Program-made: the position numbers and the translations under genes
NCBI GenBank assembly: GCA_003151435.1
Contig: PLXP01000115.1
Location: forward strand, 1-35,078
Direction: 5' to 3'
Origin: Acidobacteriaceae bacterium
GTDB taxonomy: Bacteria; Acidobacteriota; Terriglobia; Terriglobales; Acidobacteriaceae
DNA: 35,078 bases
Shown here: positions 8,062-15,849 of the stretch, piece by piece
Position numbering within the stretch: the first letter of the stretch is position 1
Layout: the number at the start of each line of letters is the position of its first letter
The notes under the pieces: model-generated
Seen by the model: the letters and a program-made list of their open reading frames with translations, nothing else
What the model was told of the DNA's origin: nothing
Database searches by the model: none

Positions 8062-9114
8062 CTAATGGGTGCGAGGTGTATCGAATGTCGACATTACTGG
8101 AAGCACGTTCCCTTCGTTATCGAAGAAGCTGCGTCCGCGCAGTCCACCCTCTGCGGCTGGTTCCCACCAGAAGACGCCCTGGCCTAACGCATTCGGAATT
8201 GCGCGGACGGCCGCATCGACTGCAATGAGAAAAGCCTTTTGCCCCTCAGGGCTTTCAGGAAAGTCCGCCTCCTTTGCGGCTTCACCGCCTGGAGTCCAAT
8301 TATATGCAGCTTCGACCACGATGATGGGATGACGGTAGCGTAGTGCAAGATCGTGCAGATTGCCACGCAGCTTCGCGATGTTACCGTGCCAGAACGGGTA
8401 GTAGCTGAGGCCCATCACGTCAAACGGGACATGGTGAGCGATGAGATTGTCAAAGAACCAGACCGCCGCATCGTAGTCGCCGCTGCGCTCGATGTGGATC
8501 ATGATGCGCGGCTTGGGATGCGAGCCTCGGCCGGCTTCCACGCCATGGATGCCGGCGTTCAGCAGATCGGCGAAGTTGTCCCAGTTGTCAGGCAGCTTTC
8601 CGTCCGGCCAGAGCATGCCATGTGTAATCTCGTTCCCCACCTGCACCATTTGCGGCATCACTCCCGCCTCTGCGAAGGCGGCGATCGTGTCGCGCGTGTA
8701 AGCGAAAACCTGCTCGACAAGCTGCTTGTGCTTGAGCTTGCTCCACGCCGCCGGAGTGGGTTGTTGACCGGGGTCGGCCCAACTGTCGGAGTAGTGCAGA
8801 TCGAGCAGCAGATTGAACCCGAGCGCCTTGGCTCTCTTCGCGAGCGCGATGGTGTAATTCAGGTCGTTCGGGAGCTTGTCAGCGCTGGCTGAGGGGTCGT
8901 GAAAGATGCGCAGCCGCACCCAGTTGTAATGGTGTTCGCGAAGCACGGCCAGGACATCTCGCGGCTGGCCGTTCTCTTTGAAGACAACTCCGTCCTGCTC
9001 GCACTTGGCGAGAAACGACACGTCTGCGCCAATGGCATAGGATTGCGCCGGAGCCGGGTGTAACGCACACACAACCAAGCACAAACAGCAGATAGTTCTG
9101 AATAGATTTCGCAT
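8062..9114 (-). CDS. GH53 arabinogalactan endo-beta-1,4-galactanase, secreted
   Basis: This encodes 350 residues from the ATG at 9114; a longer frame from 9189 would add 25 residues before the signal peptide. The signal peptide is about residues 1-24 (FRTICCLCLVVCALHPAPAQ). The GH53 barrel shows YAIGADVSFLAKCEQDG, NWVRLRIFHDP, NLLLDLHYSDSWADPGQQ, predicted acid/base Glu162 in VQVGNEITHGMLWP, GLSYYPFWHG, and predicted nucleophile Glu268 in PIIVVEAAYNW. Length and motif order match the family. It hydrolyses internal beta-1,4-galactosidic bonds in galactan side chains of pectin, outside the cytoplasm. The products would be galacto-oligosaccharides for the GH59-like enzyme or an uptake system. 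Confidence 0.93.
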   Translation of the reverse strand: MRNLFRTICCLCLVVCALHPAPAQSYAIGADVSFLAKCEQDGVVFKENGQPRDVLAVLREHHYNWVRLRIFHDPSASADKLPNDLNYTIALAKRAKALGFNLLLDLHYSDSWADPGQQPTPAAWSKLKHKQLVEQVFAYTRDTIAAFAEAGVMPQMVQVGNEITHGMLWPDGKLPDNWDNFADLLNAGIHGVEAGRGSHPKPRIMIHIERSGDYDAAVWFFDNLIAHHVPFDVMGLSYYPFWHGNIAKLRGNLHDLALRYRHPIIVVEAAYNWTPGGEAAKEADFPESPEGQKAFLIAVDAAVRAIPNALGQGVFWWEPAAEGGLRGRSFFDNEGNVLPVMSTFDTPRTH

Positions 9115-9215
9115 CGGAATTCCCGCTTCATAACAGGACTGGCAACGATAAGCAGTATAAGCTCCGTCGTTGCCATCCTGATAGTTCATCTGTGGCCGGT
9201 ACTCATTTCATCACT

Positions 9216-9461
9216 CTAGAAGTAGAACTTTTCCGCCAGCGAAACCTCTCTATGCCCCGTCTTGTTATCGATGGTTCCAGCGGGGTTTGTGCTGGCTGAT
9301 TTTCCGCTGGTGTCGAAGCCCATGTACATGTTTGGATCGTAGGCAATGAACTCGTTGAACGGCCTCTTTCTCATGCGCGGTGGTGCTGACTTGCCAGTGA
9401 GAAAGACTACTCTAACCCTTTGCACCCGCTCTGTGTATCCGACCAAAATCGGAATGGCCAA
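9216..9461 (-). pseudogene. Possible C-terminal remnant of an outer-membrane beta-barrel protein
   Basis: The last 46 codons of this 81-codon frame (9216-9356) read as amphipathic strands and end in HREVSLAEKFYF followed by the stop. A final strand with alternating residues and a terminal Phe is the typical end of an outer-membrane barrel. The N-terminal part (RVQRVRVVFLTGK...) does not look like barrel protein, and the frame is far too short for a receptor or porin. It lies about 100 nt upstream of the GH53 start on the same strand, where a TonB-dependent receptor or porin would be expected. I read it as a gene tail left by a deletion. A chance frame cannot be excluded. Confidence 0.45.
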
Positions 9462-9533
9462 GCATCTGCGACATGGTCTTCGTCATTCGCGCCTCGGAGA
9501 CTTGAGTTGCTTCGCGATATACTTAGCGCCGCG

Positions 9534-12467
9534 ATGCAAACCGTCCGTACATTCACCGTTTGGCTGCTCATCTGCATTGCCGCCTGCGGCGCCTCAAGGG
9601 CGCAGAGCCTGCCAGAGTATACGCGGCATGTGTGGCAGGCGCCTGATGGATTGCCTGAACAAACCGTGCAGGCCTTTGCGCAGACCGCGGATGGCTATCT
9701 CTGGATCGGCACAACGGGAGGGTTGCTGCGTTTCGATGGCGCCCACTTCACGCTCTTCGATCGCCAAAACACTCCGTCCCTTCACGAAAACAGCGTCTTC
9801 TGCCTCATGGTCTCTCGTGATGGCGCGCTATGGATTGGCACGGAAGGAGGAGGACTGGCTCGTTACATGCACGGCCAATTCCGGTCCTGGACCACGCGTG
9901 AGGGACTGAGTAACGACTTTGTGCGGGCACTGGCGCAGGACGCGGAAGGAACCATCTGGGCCGGTACTGACAACGGCCTGTTGCAGTTAATTGGCGACAG
10001 CTTTGTTCGTGTCGATGGCACACCCACAATTCCCGTACTAGCAGTGCATGCCATCTTCCAGGATCATGCGGGCAATCTCTGGGTGGGCGGATCGAAACTG
10101 TTGTGCCTCATAGGCAAGAGGGCTGTGGAGTACACTCTGCGCGGAGAGGCAAGCCAGAATCGCGTCAAATCCATCGTACAGACATACGACGGAACGATCT
10201 GGGTGGGCACAGTGTCCGGTTTGAACCGGATGCTGCCCGGAAACAACATCTTTGAGCGCGTCCAAGGCGTCAATGGAACTGTGCGGGTTCTGCGCCAGAC
10301 CCCGGACCGTGTGCTTTGGATTGGCACCATCGGCCAGGGAGCCTACGAGTACAGCGTGGGAAAGCTCACGCAGATGAACGCTCCCACGTCGCTGCCCAGC
10401 AATACGGTGCTCAATTTTTTTGAGGACAGCGAGAGTAATTTCTGGATCGGCACACAGACCGGGATGCTTCGCCTTACCCGGACACCTGTCAGCATCGTCC
10501 CTCTGCCCCAGGCCAACGACTCCGATTCCGGCACCATCTATCAGGATCGTGATGGAAGCTTCTGGATTGGTTCCTCGCTGCTATTCAGGATGAGCGGCGG
10601 CTCCGTGACCCCGCAAGTGCTGCCGGGAATGCGCGGGACTCACGTGCGAAATCTCTACCGCGATCGGTCCGGAGCCCTGTGGGTGGGAACCGACGGAAGC
10701 GGAGTGTTCCGCATCGCAGGGGGAAGCACCACGCGCTTCACCACGAGCGAAGGAATGACCAACAACTTCGTTCGCGCCATGACACAGGACCGCGATGGCA
10801 GCATGTGGGTCGCCACCGACGAGGGCATCAATCACATTTTTGTCGCACCCGGAACCCATCGCGTCGTCAGCTATCAGATGAAGGATGGGCTTGCGTATTT
10901 CAGCACACGCGTATTGCTCGAGGACCGCGAGGGAGACTTGTGGATCGGCACCGACCGCGGCCTGAGCCATTTGCACGGGGGCGCATTCGTCAACGATGCA
11001 ATGACAGCGGATCTGGCGCAGATGAAGATCTGGGCAATTCATGAAGACGCCGATGGAGGCCTCTGGTTTGGCACTCGCAATAACGGATTGTTCCGCTTTC
11101 GCGATGGCAAAGTGAGCCACTTTTCTGCGGAGGACGGTCTCGCCGGCAACGCCATCTTTCAGATCCTCGAAGATGGCGCGGGACATCTTTGGATGAGCGG
11201 CCCAAACGGAATCTCTTTGCTCAACCGGCACGAACTCGACGCCCAGGCGGCGTTGCCGTCGCGCTATTTTGCGTTGAAGTTTTATTCCATCTCCGACATG
11301 GGAGGCAACACAGAAATCTATGGAGGTACAGAGTCGTCAGGCTGCATCACCGCCGAGGGCGATGTGTGGTTTCCCAGCAGCCGAGGCCCGATCCATATTC
11401 TTCCCCTTCAGGACTCCCTGCTTACGCCGCCGCGCCTGAATATCCAAACGGTGCTCGCCGACGGACTTCCTTCCCCGACCACCGGAACGGTGGTGCTGCA
11501 GCCCGGCAACAGCCGGCTCGAGTTTGCCTACGCACCCATACGCCTCAGGTCGCAGGATGGGCTCCGCTTCCACTCCCGCCTTGAGGGCTTTGACCGCGCC
11601 TGGACACCGACCACTTTCGCGCGCACGGCCGACTACACCAACCTGCCACCGGGCCGCTACCGTTTCCGTGTGCAGGCATTTGAAATCGATCATCCCGAAG
11701 CAGTTTCCGAGGCCACGATCGAAATCGTGCAAAAGCCGCACTTCTACCGCACCTGGTGGTTCATTGCATCGGGCCTGCTGCTCATCGCGCTCATGATCTA
11801 TGGGGTATACCAATATCGCATTGGACAGGTGCGTTTCAGATTCGAGGCCGTGCTTGCGGAACGCAGCAGGCTGGCGCGCGAAATGCACGATACGGTGATT
11901 CAAGGCTGCACCGGCGTTTCGGCTTTGATTGAGGCCCTGTCGATGGATGGCTCAGGCAATGGAGCGGGCCTGTTGGACCTGGCACGCCTGCAGTTGCGTA
12001 CCACCATCAATGAAGCTCGCGAAGCGGTCTGGAACCTGCACCAATCTGACAGCCCCACCACCAACGTGGGCGAAAAGATCGAAAGCATGACCCTGCAAAT
12101 CAGCCGGGAATTCAATATTCCGGTGACTTACGCCATGACAGGGATACCTTTCGGGTTGAGCCACCCCATGGCCCACGATCTGCTGATGGTGGCGCGGGAG
12201 GCGGTTTTCAATGCGGTTCGGCATGGCGGTCCCACAAGTGTGGAAGTGACGCTGACCTACAGCCAGAACGAGTTGGTGCTGGGCGTGATCGACGACGGCT
12301 GCGGTTTCAATCCGGAAGTGGCGGAACTCCAGAATGGCCATCATTTTGGGCTCAGAGGCATGAAAGAGAGAGTGGAACGGTCTGGGGGACGGTTTAGTCT
12401 GACGAGTGTAGTGGGGAAAGGCATCGCCATTGAAGCCCACCTGCCGCGCAAAGGAAAAGCCCGCTGA
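9534..12467 (+). CDS. Beta-propeller (Reg_prop/Y_Y_Y) sensor histidine kinase
   Basis: This encodes 977 residues from the ATG at 9534, which starts directly at a signal peptide (QTVRTFTVWLLICIAACGASRAQ). Residues about 25-600 are repeated propeller blades with the recurrent pattern DGxLWIGTxxGLxRF (for example GYLWIGTTGGLLRFDG, GTIWAGTDNGLLQL, GDLWIGTDRGLSHLHGG). A Y_Y_Y domain follows (about 640-735; LEGFDRAW, YTNLPPGRYRFRVQA), then one TM helix (TWWFIASGLLLIALMIYGVY, about 740-760). The cytoplasmic kinase has a HisKA_3 phosphorylation site, REMHD with His785, and a HATPase domain with EAVFNAVRH, DDGCGF and GLRGMKERVE. There is no receiver or DNA-binding domain, so it must signal to a separate regulator; the NarL-type one at 7366 is the nearest. 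It probably senses a polysaccharide fragment in the periplasm. Confidence 0.93.
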   Translation: MQTVRTFTVWLLICIAACGASRAQSLPEYTRHVWQAPDGLPEQTVQAFAQTADGYLWIGTTGGLLRFDGAHFTLFDRQNTPSLHENSVFCLMVSRDGALWIGTEGGGLARYMHGQFRSWTTREGLSNDFVRALAQDAEGTIWAGTDNGLLQLIGDSFVRVDGTPTIPVLAVHAIFQDHAGNLWVGGSKLLCLIGKRAVEYTLRGEASQNRVKSIVQTYDGTIWVGTVSGLNRMLPGNNIFERVQGVNGTVRVLRQTPDRVLWIGTIGQGAYEYSVGKLTQMNAPTSLPSNTVLNFFEDSESNFWIGTQTGMLRLTRTPVSIVPLPQANDSDSGTIYQDRDGSFWIGSSLLFRMSGGSVTPQVLPGMRGTHVRNLYRDRSGALWVGTDGSGVFRIAGGSTTRFTTSEGMTNNFVRAMTQDRDGSMWVATDEGINHIFVAPGTHRVVSYQMKDGLAYFSTRVLLEDREGDLWIGTDRGLSHLHGGAFVNDAMTADLAQMKIWAIHEDADGGLWFGTRNNGLFRFRDGKVSHFSAEDGLAGNAIFQILEDGAGHLWMSGPNGISLLNRHELDAQAALPSRYFALKFYSISDMGGNTEIYGGTESSGCITAEGDVWFPSSRGPIHILPLQDSLLTPPRLNIQTVLADGLPSPTTGTVVLQPGNSRLEFAYAPIRLRSQDGLRFHSRLEGFDRAWTPTTFARTADYTNLPPGRYRFRVQAFEIDHPEAVSEATIEIVQKPHFYRTWWFIASGLLLIALMIYGVYQYRIGQVRFRFEAVLAERSRLAREMHDTVIQGCTGVSALIEALSMDGSGNGAGLLDLARLQLRTTINEAREAVWNLHQSDSPTTNVGEKIESMTLQISREFNIPVTYAMTGIPFGLSHPMAHDLLMVAREAVFNAVRHGGPTSVEVTLTYSQNELVLGVIDDGCGFNPEVAELQNGHHFGLRGMKERVERSGGRFSLTSVVGKGIAIEAHLPRKGKAR

Positions 12468-12480
12468 TTTAGCGGGCTTT
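12456..12480 (+). terminator. Intrinsic terminator overlapping the kinase stop codon
   Basis: AAAGCCCGCT (12456-12465) pairs perfectly with AGCGGGCTTT (12471-12480) around a 5-nt loop. The stop codon at 12465-12467 lies inside the hairpin, so the last codons of the kinase form its left arm. The A-rich left side and T-rich right side make it usable in both directions, separating the kinase from the oppositely oriented tRNA gene. Confidence 0.8.
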
Positions 12481-12493
12481 AGCTGATCTTAGC

Positions 12494-12568
12494 TGGTAGC
12501 GCTAACGGGAATCGAACCCGTGTTTTAAGATTGAGAATCTCACGTCCTAACCCCTAGACGATAGCGCC
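12494..12568 (-). tRNA. tRNA-Glu (anticodon CTC), CCA encoded
   Basis: The minus strand folds as a complete 75-nt cloverleaf. It has acceptor GGCGCTA/TAGCGCT (first pair G-U), a D arm with GTC/GAC stem and TAGGGGTTAG loop, anticodon stem TGAGA/TCTTA with loop TTCTCAA, a 4-nt variable loop, and T arm ACGGG-TTCGATT-CCCGT. Discriminator A and an encoded CCA follow. Position 33 is T and positions 34-36 are CTC, so it reads the Glu codon GAG. The 5' end is at 12568. The first 34 nt are repeated exactly at 22097-22130. No clear promoter can be read upstream. Confidence 0.95.
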
Positions 12569-13115
12569 TTTAAAATCAATTACTTATCAAGAAACCAAGG
12601 GCCAAACTCTGGATAGGAAACTGATAGTAAGCCACGTTTTTCCGGTCAGCTCAATATTAATTGCCCGTCTTTCCTCGTCGCCAGAGATGCTGACTGGCTA
12701 TTCAGGCAAGTACAATCTCCTTAATTGCTTGGGAAGACCAACGCGGCGGAAACTATCCCCGTTCGCCCCAAAAGTTAGTATCGCTGAATCGCACCAAAAT
12801 GGCAATTCTTTGACCAGTTCTCGGCTTAGGGGCAGGATGTTAGGTTCTCATCCTTAAGGACAATTTGGCAGCTGCAGATCCGTCAAAATCGAGGTCTGCC
12901 TTTCACTCGGAATCCGGGTTCCTGGCTTTGATTCTGCCCCCCCAATCGATGCTGGATGAGTGCATCGGCGATTTTGCGTGAACAGTGAACTCTCTCTTTG
13001 CCCATTGGACGCCTTCCATTTCTAGCCTCGTGCGACACAATCATTCCCGTCGGGGCCGAGGATCGGACAGGGAGCCGTCGCTTTGCGAAGCTTGCTGGGC
13101 AGTGAGGATCTCGAT
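12569..13115. other. Intergenic region between tRNA-Glu and the regulator operon
   Basis: No convincing gene is visible. The longest frame (plus strand from 12985) has no ribosome-binding site and no protein character. The region is somewhat richer in A and T than neighbouring coding DNA and includes a run of seven C at about 12938-12944. If the segment up to 22130 is an inserted element, this is its left end; no terminal inverted repeat or integrase frame is visible here. Confidence 0.45.
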
Positions 13116-13152
13116 TGTCATTTCTTTGTCAAAATGTAACTTCTATGTCAAC
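13116..13152 (+). promoter_or_regulatory. Array of four TGTCA-type direct repeats (Pho-box-like)
   Basis: TGTCA occurs at 13116 and 13127, TGTAA at 13135 and TGTCA at 13146. Each pair has an 11-nt period, and the second pair repeats the first 19 nt later. This is the half-site sequence and spacing of the Pho box bound by PhoB, and more generally of tandem sites for OmpR-family winged-helix regulators. An OmpR/PhoB-type regulator gene begins 150 nt downstream, so autoregulation is likely. A GATAAT candidate -10 is at 13179-13184, and an inverted repeat TTAGAG-AAGCG-CTCTAA at 13184-13200 overlaps its end. The spacing from repeat to -10 is longer than in the classical E. coli Pho promoters. Confidence 0.5.
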
Positions 13153-13300
13153 GGTCGAAGTTTGGAAGCCAGGCCACTGATAATTAGAGAAGCGCTCTAA
13201 GGGAGCGCGCCGGGAGATCCATGCGTCCTATGTCTACAACAGTTTCATGGATTTACGCCGTCGAGGACGATCGCCGGCCAAGCAGAAGGGGTGAGGTCGA

Positions 13301-14014
13301 ATGGAAACGATCCTCGTAATCGAAGACGATCCGCGCATTCAGAAAGCTCTCACGCGCCAGTTCGTGGCCGAAGGATACGCGGTTCACGTCTCGCAAGACG
13401 GCCATGCGGGAATGGCAGCGGCGTTTGAGGTTCGCCCCAACGCGGTCGTGCTGGACCTGATGCTGCCAGGTCTCTCTGGCCGAGAAATCTGCAAGAAGAT
13501 CAAGAGCGAGATGAGCCAGACCCCGGTCATCGTGTTGAGCGCTGTCTCAGAGGTTGCGGACAAGGTCTTGTTACTTGAACTTGGCGCCGACGATTATGTG
13601 ACCAAGCCTTTTAGCCCACGCGAGCTGCTAGCGCGCGTGCAGGCGGCTATTCGGCGCAACCATCGCCAAGCCTCCAATCCCACACCATCAACTGAAATCT
13701 ATTGCTTTGGAAACATTGTCGTGAACTTCACGCGCATGGACGTTTTAAGAGAAGACACACAATTGATCCTCACCGCGTACGAATTCAAACTACTGAAGTA
13801 CTTTATAGAACATGCCGGCCATGCTGTCACGCGAGAGAAACTGCTGAATGAAGTGTGGGGCTATCAAAACTATCCCACAACGCGTACTGTAGATAACCTG
13901 GTGCTCAAGCTGCGGCAGAAACTCGAACCCGATCCAGCCAATCCAATCCATTTTCAAACCATGCACGGCATTGGGTACAGGTTTGAACCTCTGCCGACGC
14001 CTGCCCGGACATAG
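13301..14014 (+). CDS. OmpR/PhoB-family response regulator
   Basis: This encodes 237 residues from an ATG with GGTGAGG upstream. The receiver domain (1-120) has the acidic pocket IEDD at 7-10, phospho-acceptor Asp52 in VVLDLMLPG, Ser in IVLSAVSE and Lys102 in DDYVTKPFSP. A winged-helix output domain (about 130-230) carries LTAYEFKLLKYFIEHAGHAVTREKLLNEVWG, split by normal family spacing, and TRTVDNLVLKLRQKLE plus HGIGYRFE. It is the first gene of a four-gene operon; the kinase starts 11 nt after its stop. The TGTCA repeats at 13116-13152 are a likely binding site. The signal and targets are unknown; the co-transcribed porin and cupredoxin suggest nutrient or metal import at the envelope. Confidence 0.95.
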   Translation: METILVIEDDPRIQKALTRQFVAEGYAVHVSQDGHAGMAAAFEVRPNAVVLDLMLPGLSGREICKKIKSEMSQTPVIVLSAVSEVADKVLLLELGADDYVTKPFSPRELLARVQAAIRRNHRQASNPTPSTEIYCFGNIVVNFTRMDVLREDTQLILTAYEFKLLKYFIEHAGHAVTREKLLNEVWGYQNYPTTRTVDNLVLKLRQKLEPDPANPIHFQTMHGIGYRFEPLPTPART

Positions 14015-14025
14015 GAGACAAGTGA

Positions 14026-15849
14026 ATGCGCCCCCTGCGAATGCGCACGACAATGCTCATCGCTCTGTTTGCGCTTTCCATCGGGCTAAGTACGCTCGGG
14101 CTGTTCATCATCCGCATTCACATTCAGAATCAGATTCAGAAGCAGTTAGCTTCCGACTTGGCACGCTCAGTCATTTCGTTTCAGCAGCAGGAGCGCCAGC
14201 AACTGGCGATGCTCGAGCGCCAGTCATCACTGCTCGCTAATATTCCCAGCCTGAAGGCGCTGCTGACAACCCAAGATGACAGGACCATCGCCGATGGGAG
14301 TCTTGATTTCTGGAAGTTGAGCGGTGCCAGCTTTTTCGCGCTTCTACGGCAGGATGGGAGGCTGATTACCTATTCGAACCTGGGGATCCCGCTTGACCGC
14401 GACTCAGTGGCGAACGAACTGCGCGCCTATTCCGAACTGGAGCAGGCCCCGCGAATCGTAGCCTTCGGCCACCGTCTTTATGCCGTCTCGGCAAAACCGC
14501 TGTTCTTTGGTCCGGCGAGCGCGAACTCATGCCTCGGCTACGTGGTGATCGGCAATGCCATTGATGAGCTGATGCTGAGCCAACTGAGCCAGCTTGCCGA
14601 GGCCGACGTTGTCTTCTCAGTGGACGGCGGGATCGCACTCAGCACGTTGAACCGCAATCTGGACGCGGAATCAACCGTCGGCTACCGAAGTGTCTTCGCG
14701 AATATATCGCAGCAGGAGAGAGTGTCTCTGAGCGGCGAGCGATACCTGGTTTCCTCCATCGACCTGGGCAGCGCGGGCAGCCACAGCGTGCACCTCACGG
14801 TCCTCAAATCCTATCGCCAAGAAAGCGCCTTCCTGGATCGAATCAATAACTGGATCACGGTGCTGGGTCTGGTTTCAATGCTCGTAGGCGGCCTGTTGGC
14901 GGTGACCATTGCGCGCCGGATCACGCGTCCCTTGGAGGTTCTCACCGCGGGGTCCAGAGCGCTTGCGCAGGGAGACTTCGACTTCGTCATTCCGGATCAA
15001 GGGGCTGCGGAGATTCGCGAGTTGAACCGGACCTTCGACTCCATGCGGCGCGAGTTGCGGCAAGCGCAAGAGCGGCTTCTAGAATCGGAACGGCTGGTCA
15101 CCATCGGGCGCATGGCGCGCTCGGTCTCGCACGATCTTCGCCATCATCTCTCCGCCATTTACGCCAATGCCGAATTCCTCATCCTGGGTCAGAACTCCGA
15201 GGCCGAAAAAGTGGAACTGATGAGCGAGATCACCATGGCCATTCAGGATATGACCGACCTTCTGGATTCGCTGATCATGTTCAGCCAGACCGGGCAAACG
15301 CATTCGCTCAACGACGAAGCAATCGCCGACATCTTGCAGCACGCCGTGCAAATGATCCGTCCGCACCCCGACGCGCGCGGGGTTGAAATTGTGTTGAACA
15401 TTGCGGTTTCGGCCACCATTTCAGCGGACGCCAAGAGACTGTCGCGCGCCCTGTTCAACCTGCTGTTGAATGCGTGCCAGGCTGCGCGGCATGGCGGATC
15501 CGTTCCCAGGGTAGAGATCTCAGTGGAAAACTGCACCGTGGACTGCCGGGATGCAATCAGGATCGGCGTCGTCGATAACGGACCCGGCATCTCGCCTTCA
15601 ATGCGCGAAAAGATGTTCTTTCCCTTCTCAACCGAGGGTAAAGTGAATGGCACGGGCCTGGGGCTCACTCTCGCCTTGCATATAGCGCAGGAACACGGCG
15701 GAAGCATCGAACTGGCCGTTTCCGAGCCGGGCCGCACGGTCTTTCATCTCACGCTTCCGCTGGCGCCGCCCGGGCAGGAGCGAGCTGCGGAAGGGGTTTT
15801 GATACCGGACACGGGTCGCGACATTCTTCAAACCAGGAGTGAATCATGA
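14026..15849 (+). CDS. Membrane sensor histidine kinase (CACHE-like sensor, HAMP)
   Basis: This encodes 607 residues. TM1 is about 6-26 (TMLIALFALSIGLSTLGLFI). A periplasmic domain of some 245 residues follows with a CACHE-like look (LDFWKLSGASFFALLRQDGRLITYS, GYVVIGNAIDEL). TM2 is about 278-300, then a HAMP linker (ITRPLEVLTAGSRALAQGDF) and a short coiled region. The dimerisation/phosphorylation site is SVSHDLRHHLSAIYANAEF with His369. The ATPase domain has an N box LFNLLLNACQAA, VVDNGPGIS, a following FPFSTEGKVNGTGLGL and the C-terminal strand TVFHLTLPL. It pairs with the regulator immediately upstream. Its stop overlaps the start of the porin gene (ATGA at 15846-15849), indicating translational coupling between sensor and porin. 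Confidence 0.94.
   Translation: MRPLRMRTTMLIALFALSIGLSTLGLFIIRIHIQNQIQKQLASDLARSVISFQQQERQQLAMLERQSSLLANIPSLKALLTTQDDRTIADGSLDFWKLSGASFFALLRQDGRLITYSNLGIPLDRDSVANELRAYSELEQAPRIVAFGHRLYAVSAKPLFFGPASANSCLGYVVIGNAIDELMLSQLSQLAEADVVFSVDGGIALSTLNRNLDAESTVGYRSVFANISQQERVSLSGERYLVSSIDLGSAGSHSVHLTVLKSYRQESAFLDRINNWITVLGLVSMLVGGLLAVTIARRITRPLEVLTAGSRALAQGDFDFVIPDQGAAEIRELNRTFDSMRRELRQAQERLLESERLVTIGRMARSVSHDLRHHLSAIYANAEFLILGQNSEAEKVELMSEITMAIQDMTDLLDSLIMFSQTGQTHSLNDEAIADILQHAVQMIRPHPDARGVEIVLNIAVSATISADAKRLSRALFNLLLNACQAARHGGSVPRVEISVENCTVDCRDAIRIGVVDNGPGISPSMREKMFFPFSTEGKVNGTGLGLTLALHIAQEHGGSIELAVSEPGRTVFHLTLPLAPPGQERAAEGVLIPDTGRDILQTRSES

Noticed and set aside
7303..8187. Plus-strand frame of 294 codons over the NarL-type regulator
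   Set aside because: It is antisense to a complete response regulator with all receiver and helix-turn-helix motifs.
12569..12640. Promoter for tRNA-Glu
   Set aside because: Only poor -35/-10 candidates such as TTGGCC with TAATTG can be found; matches are too weak to report.
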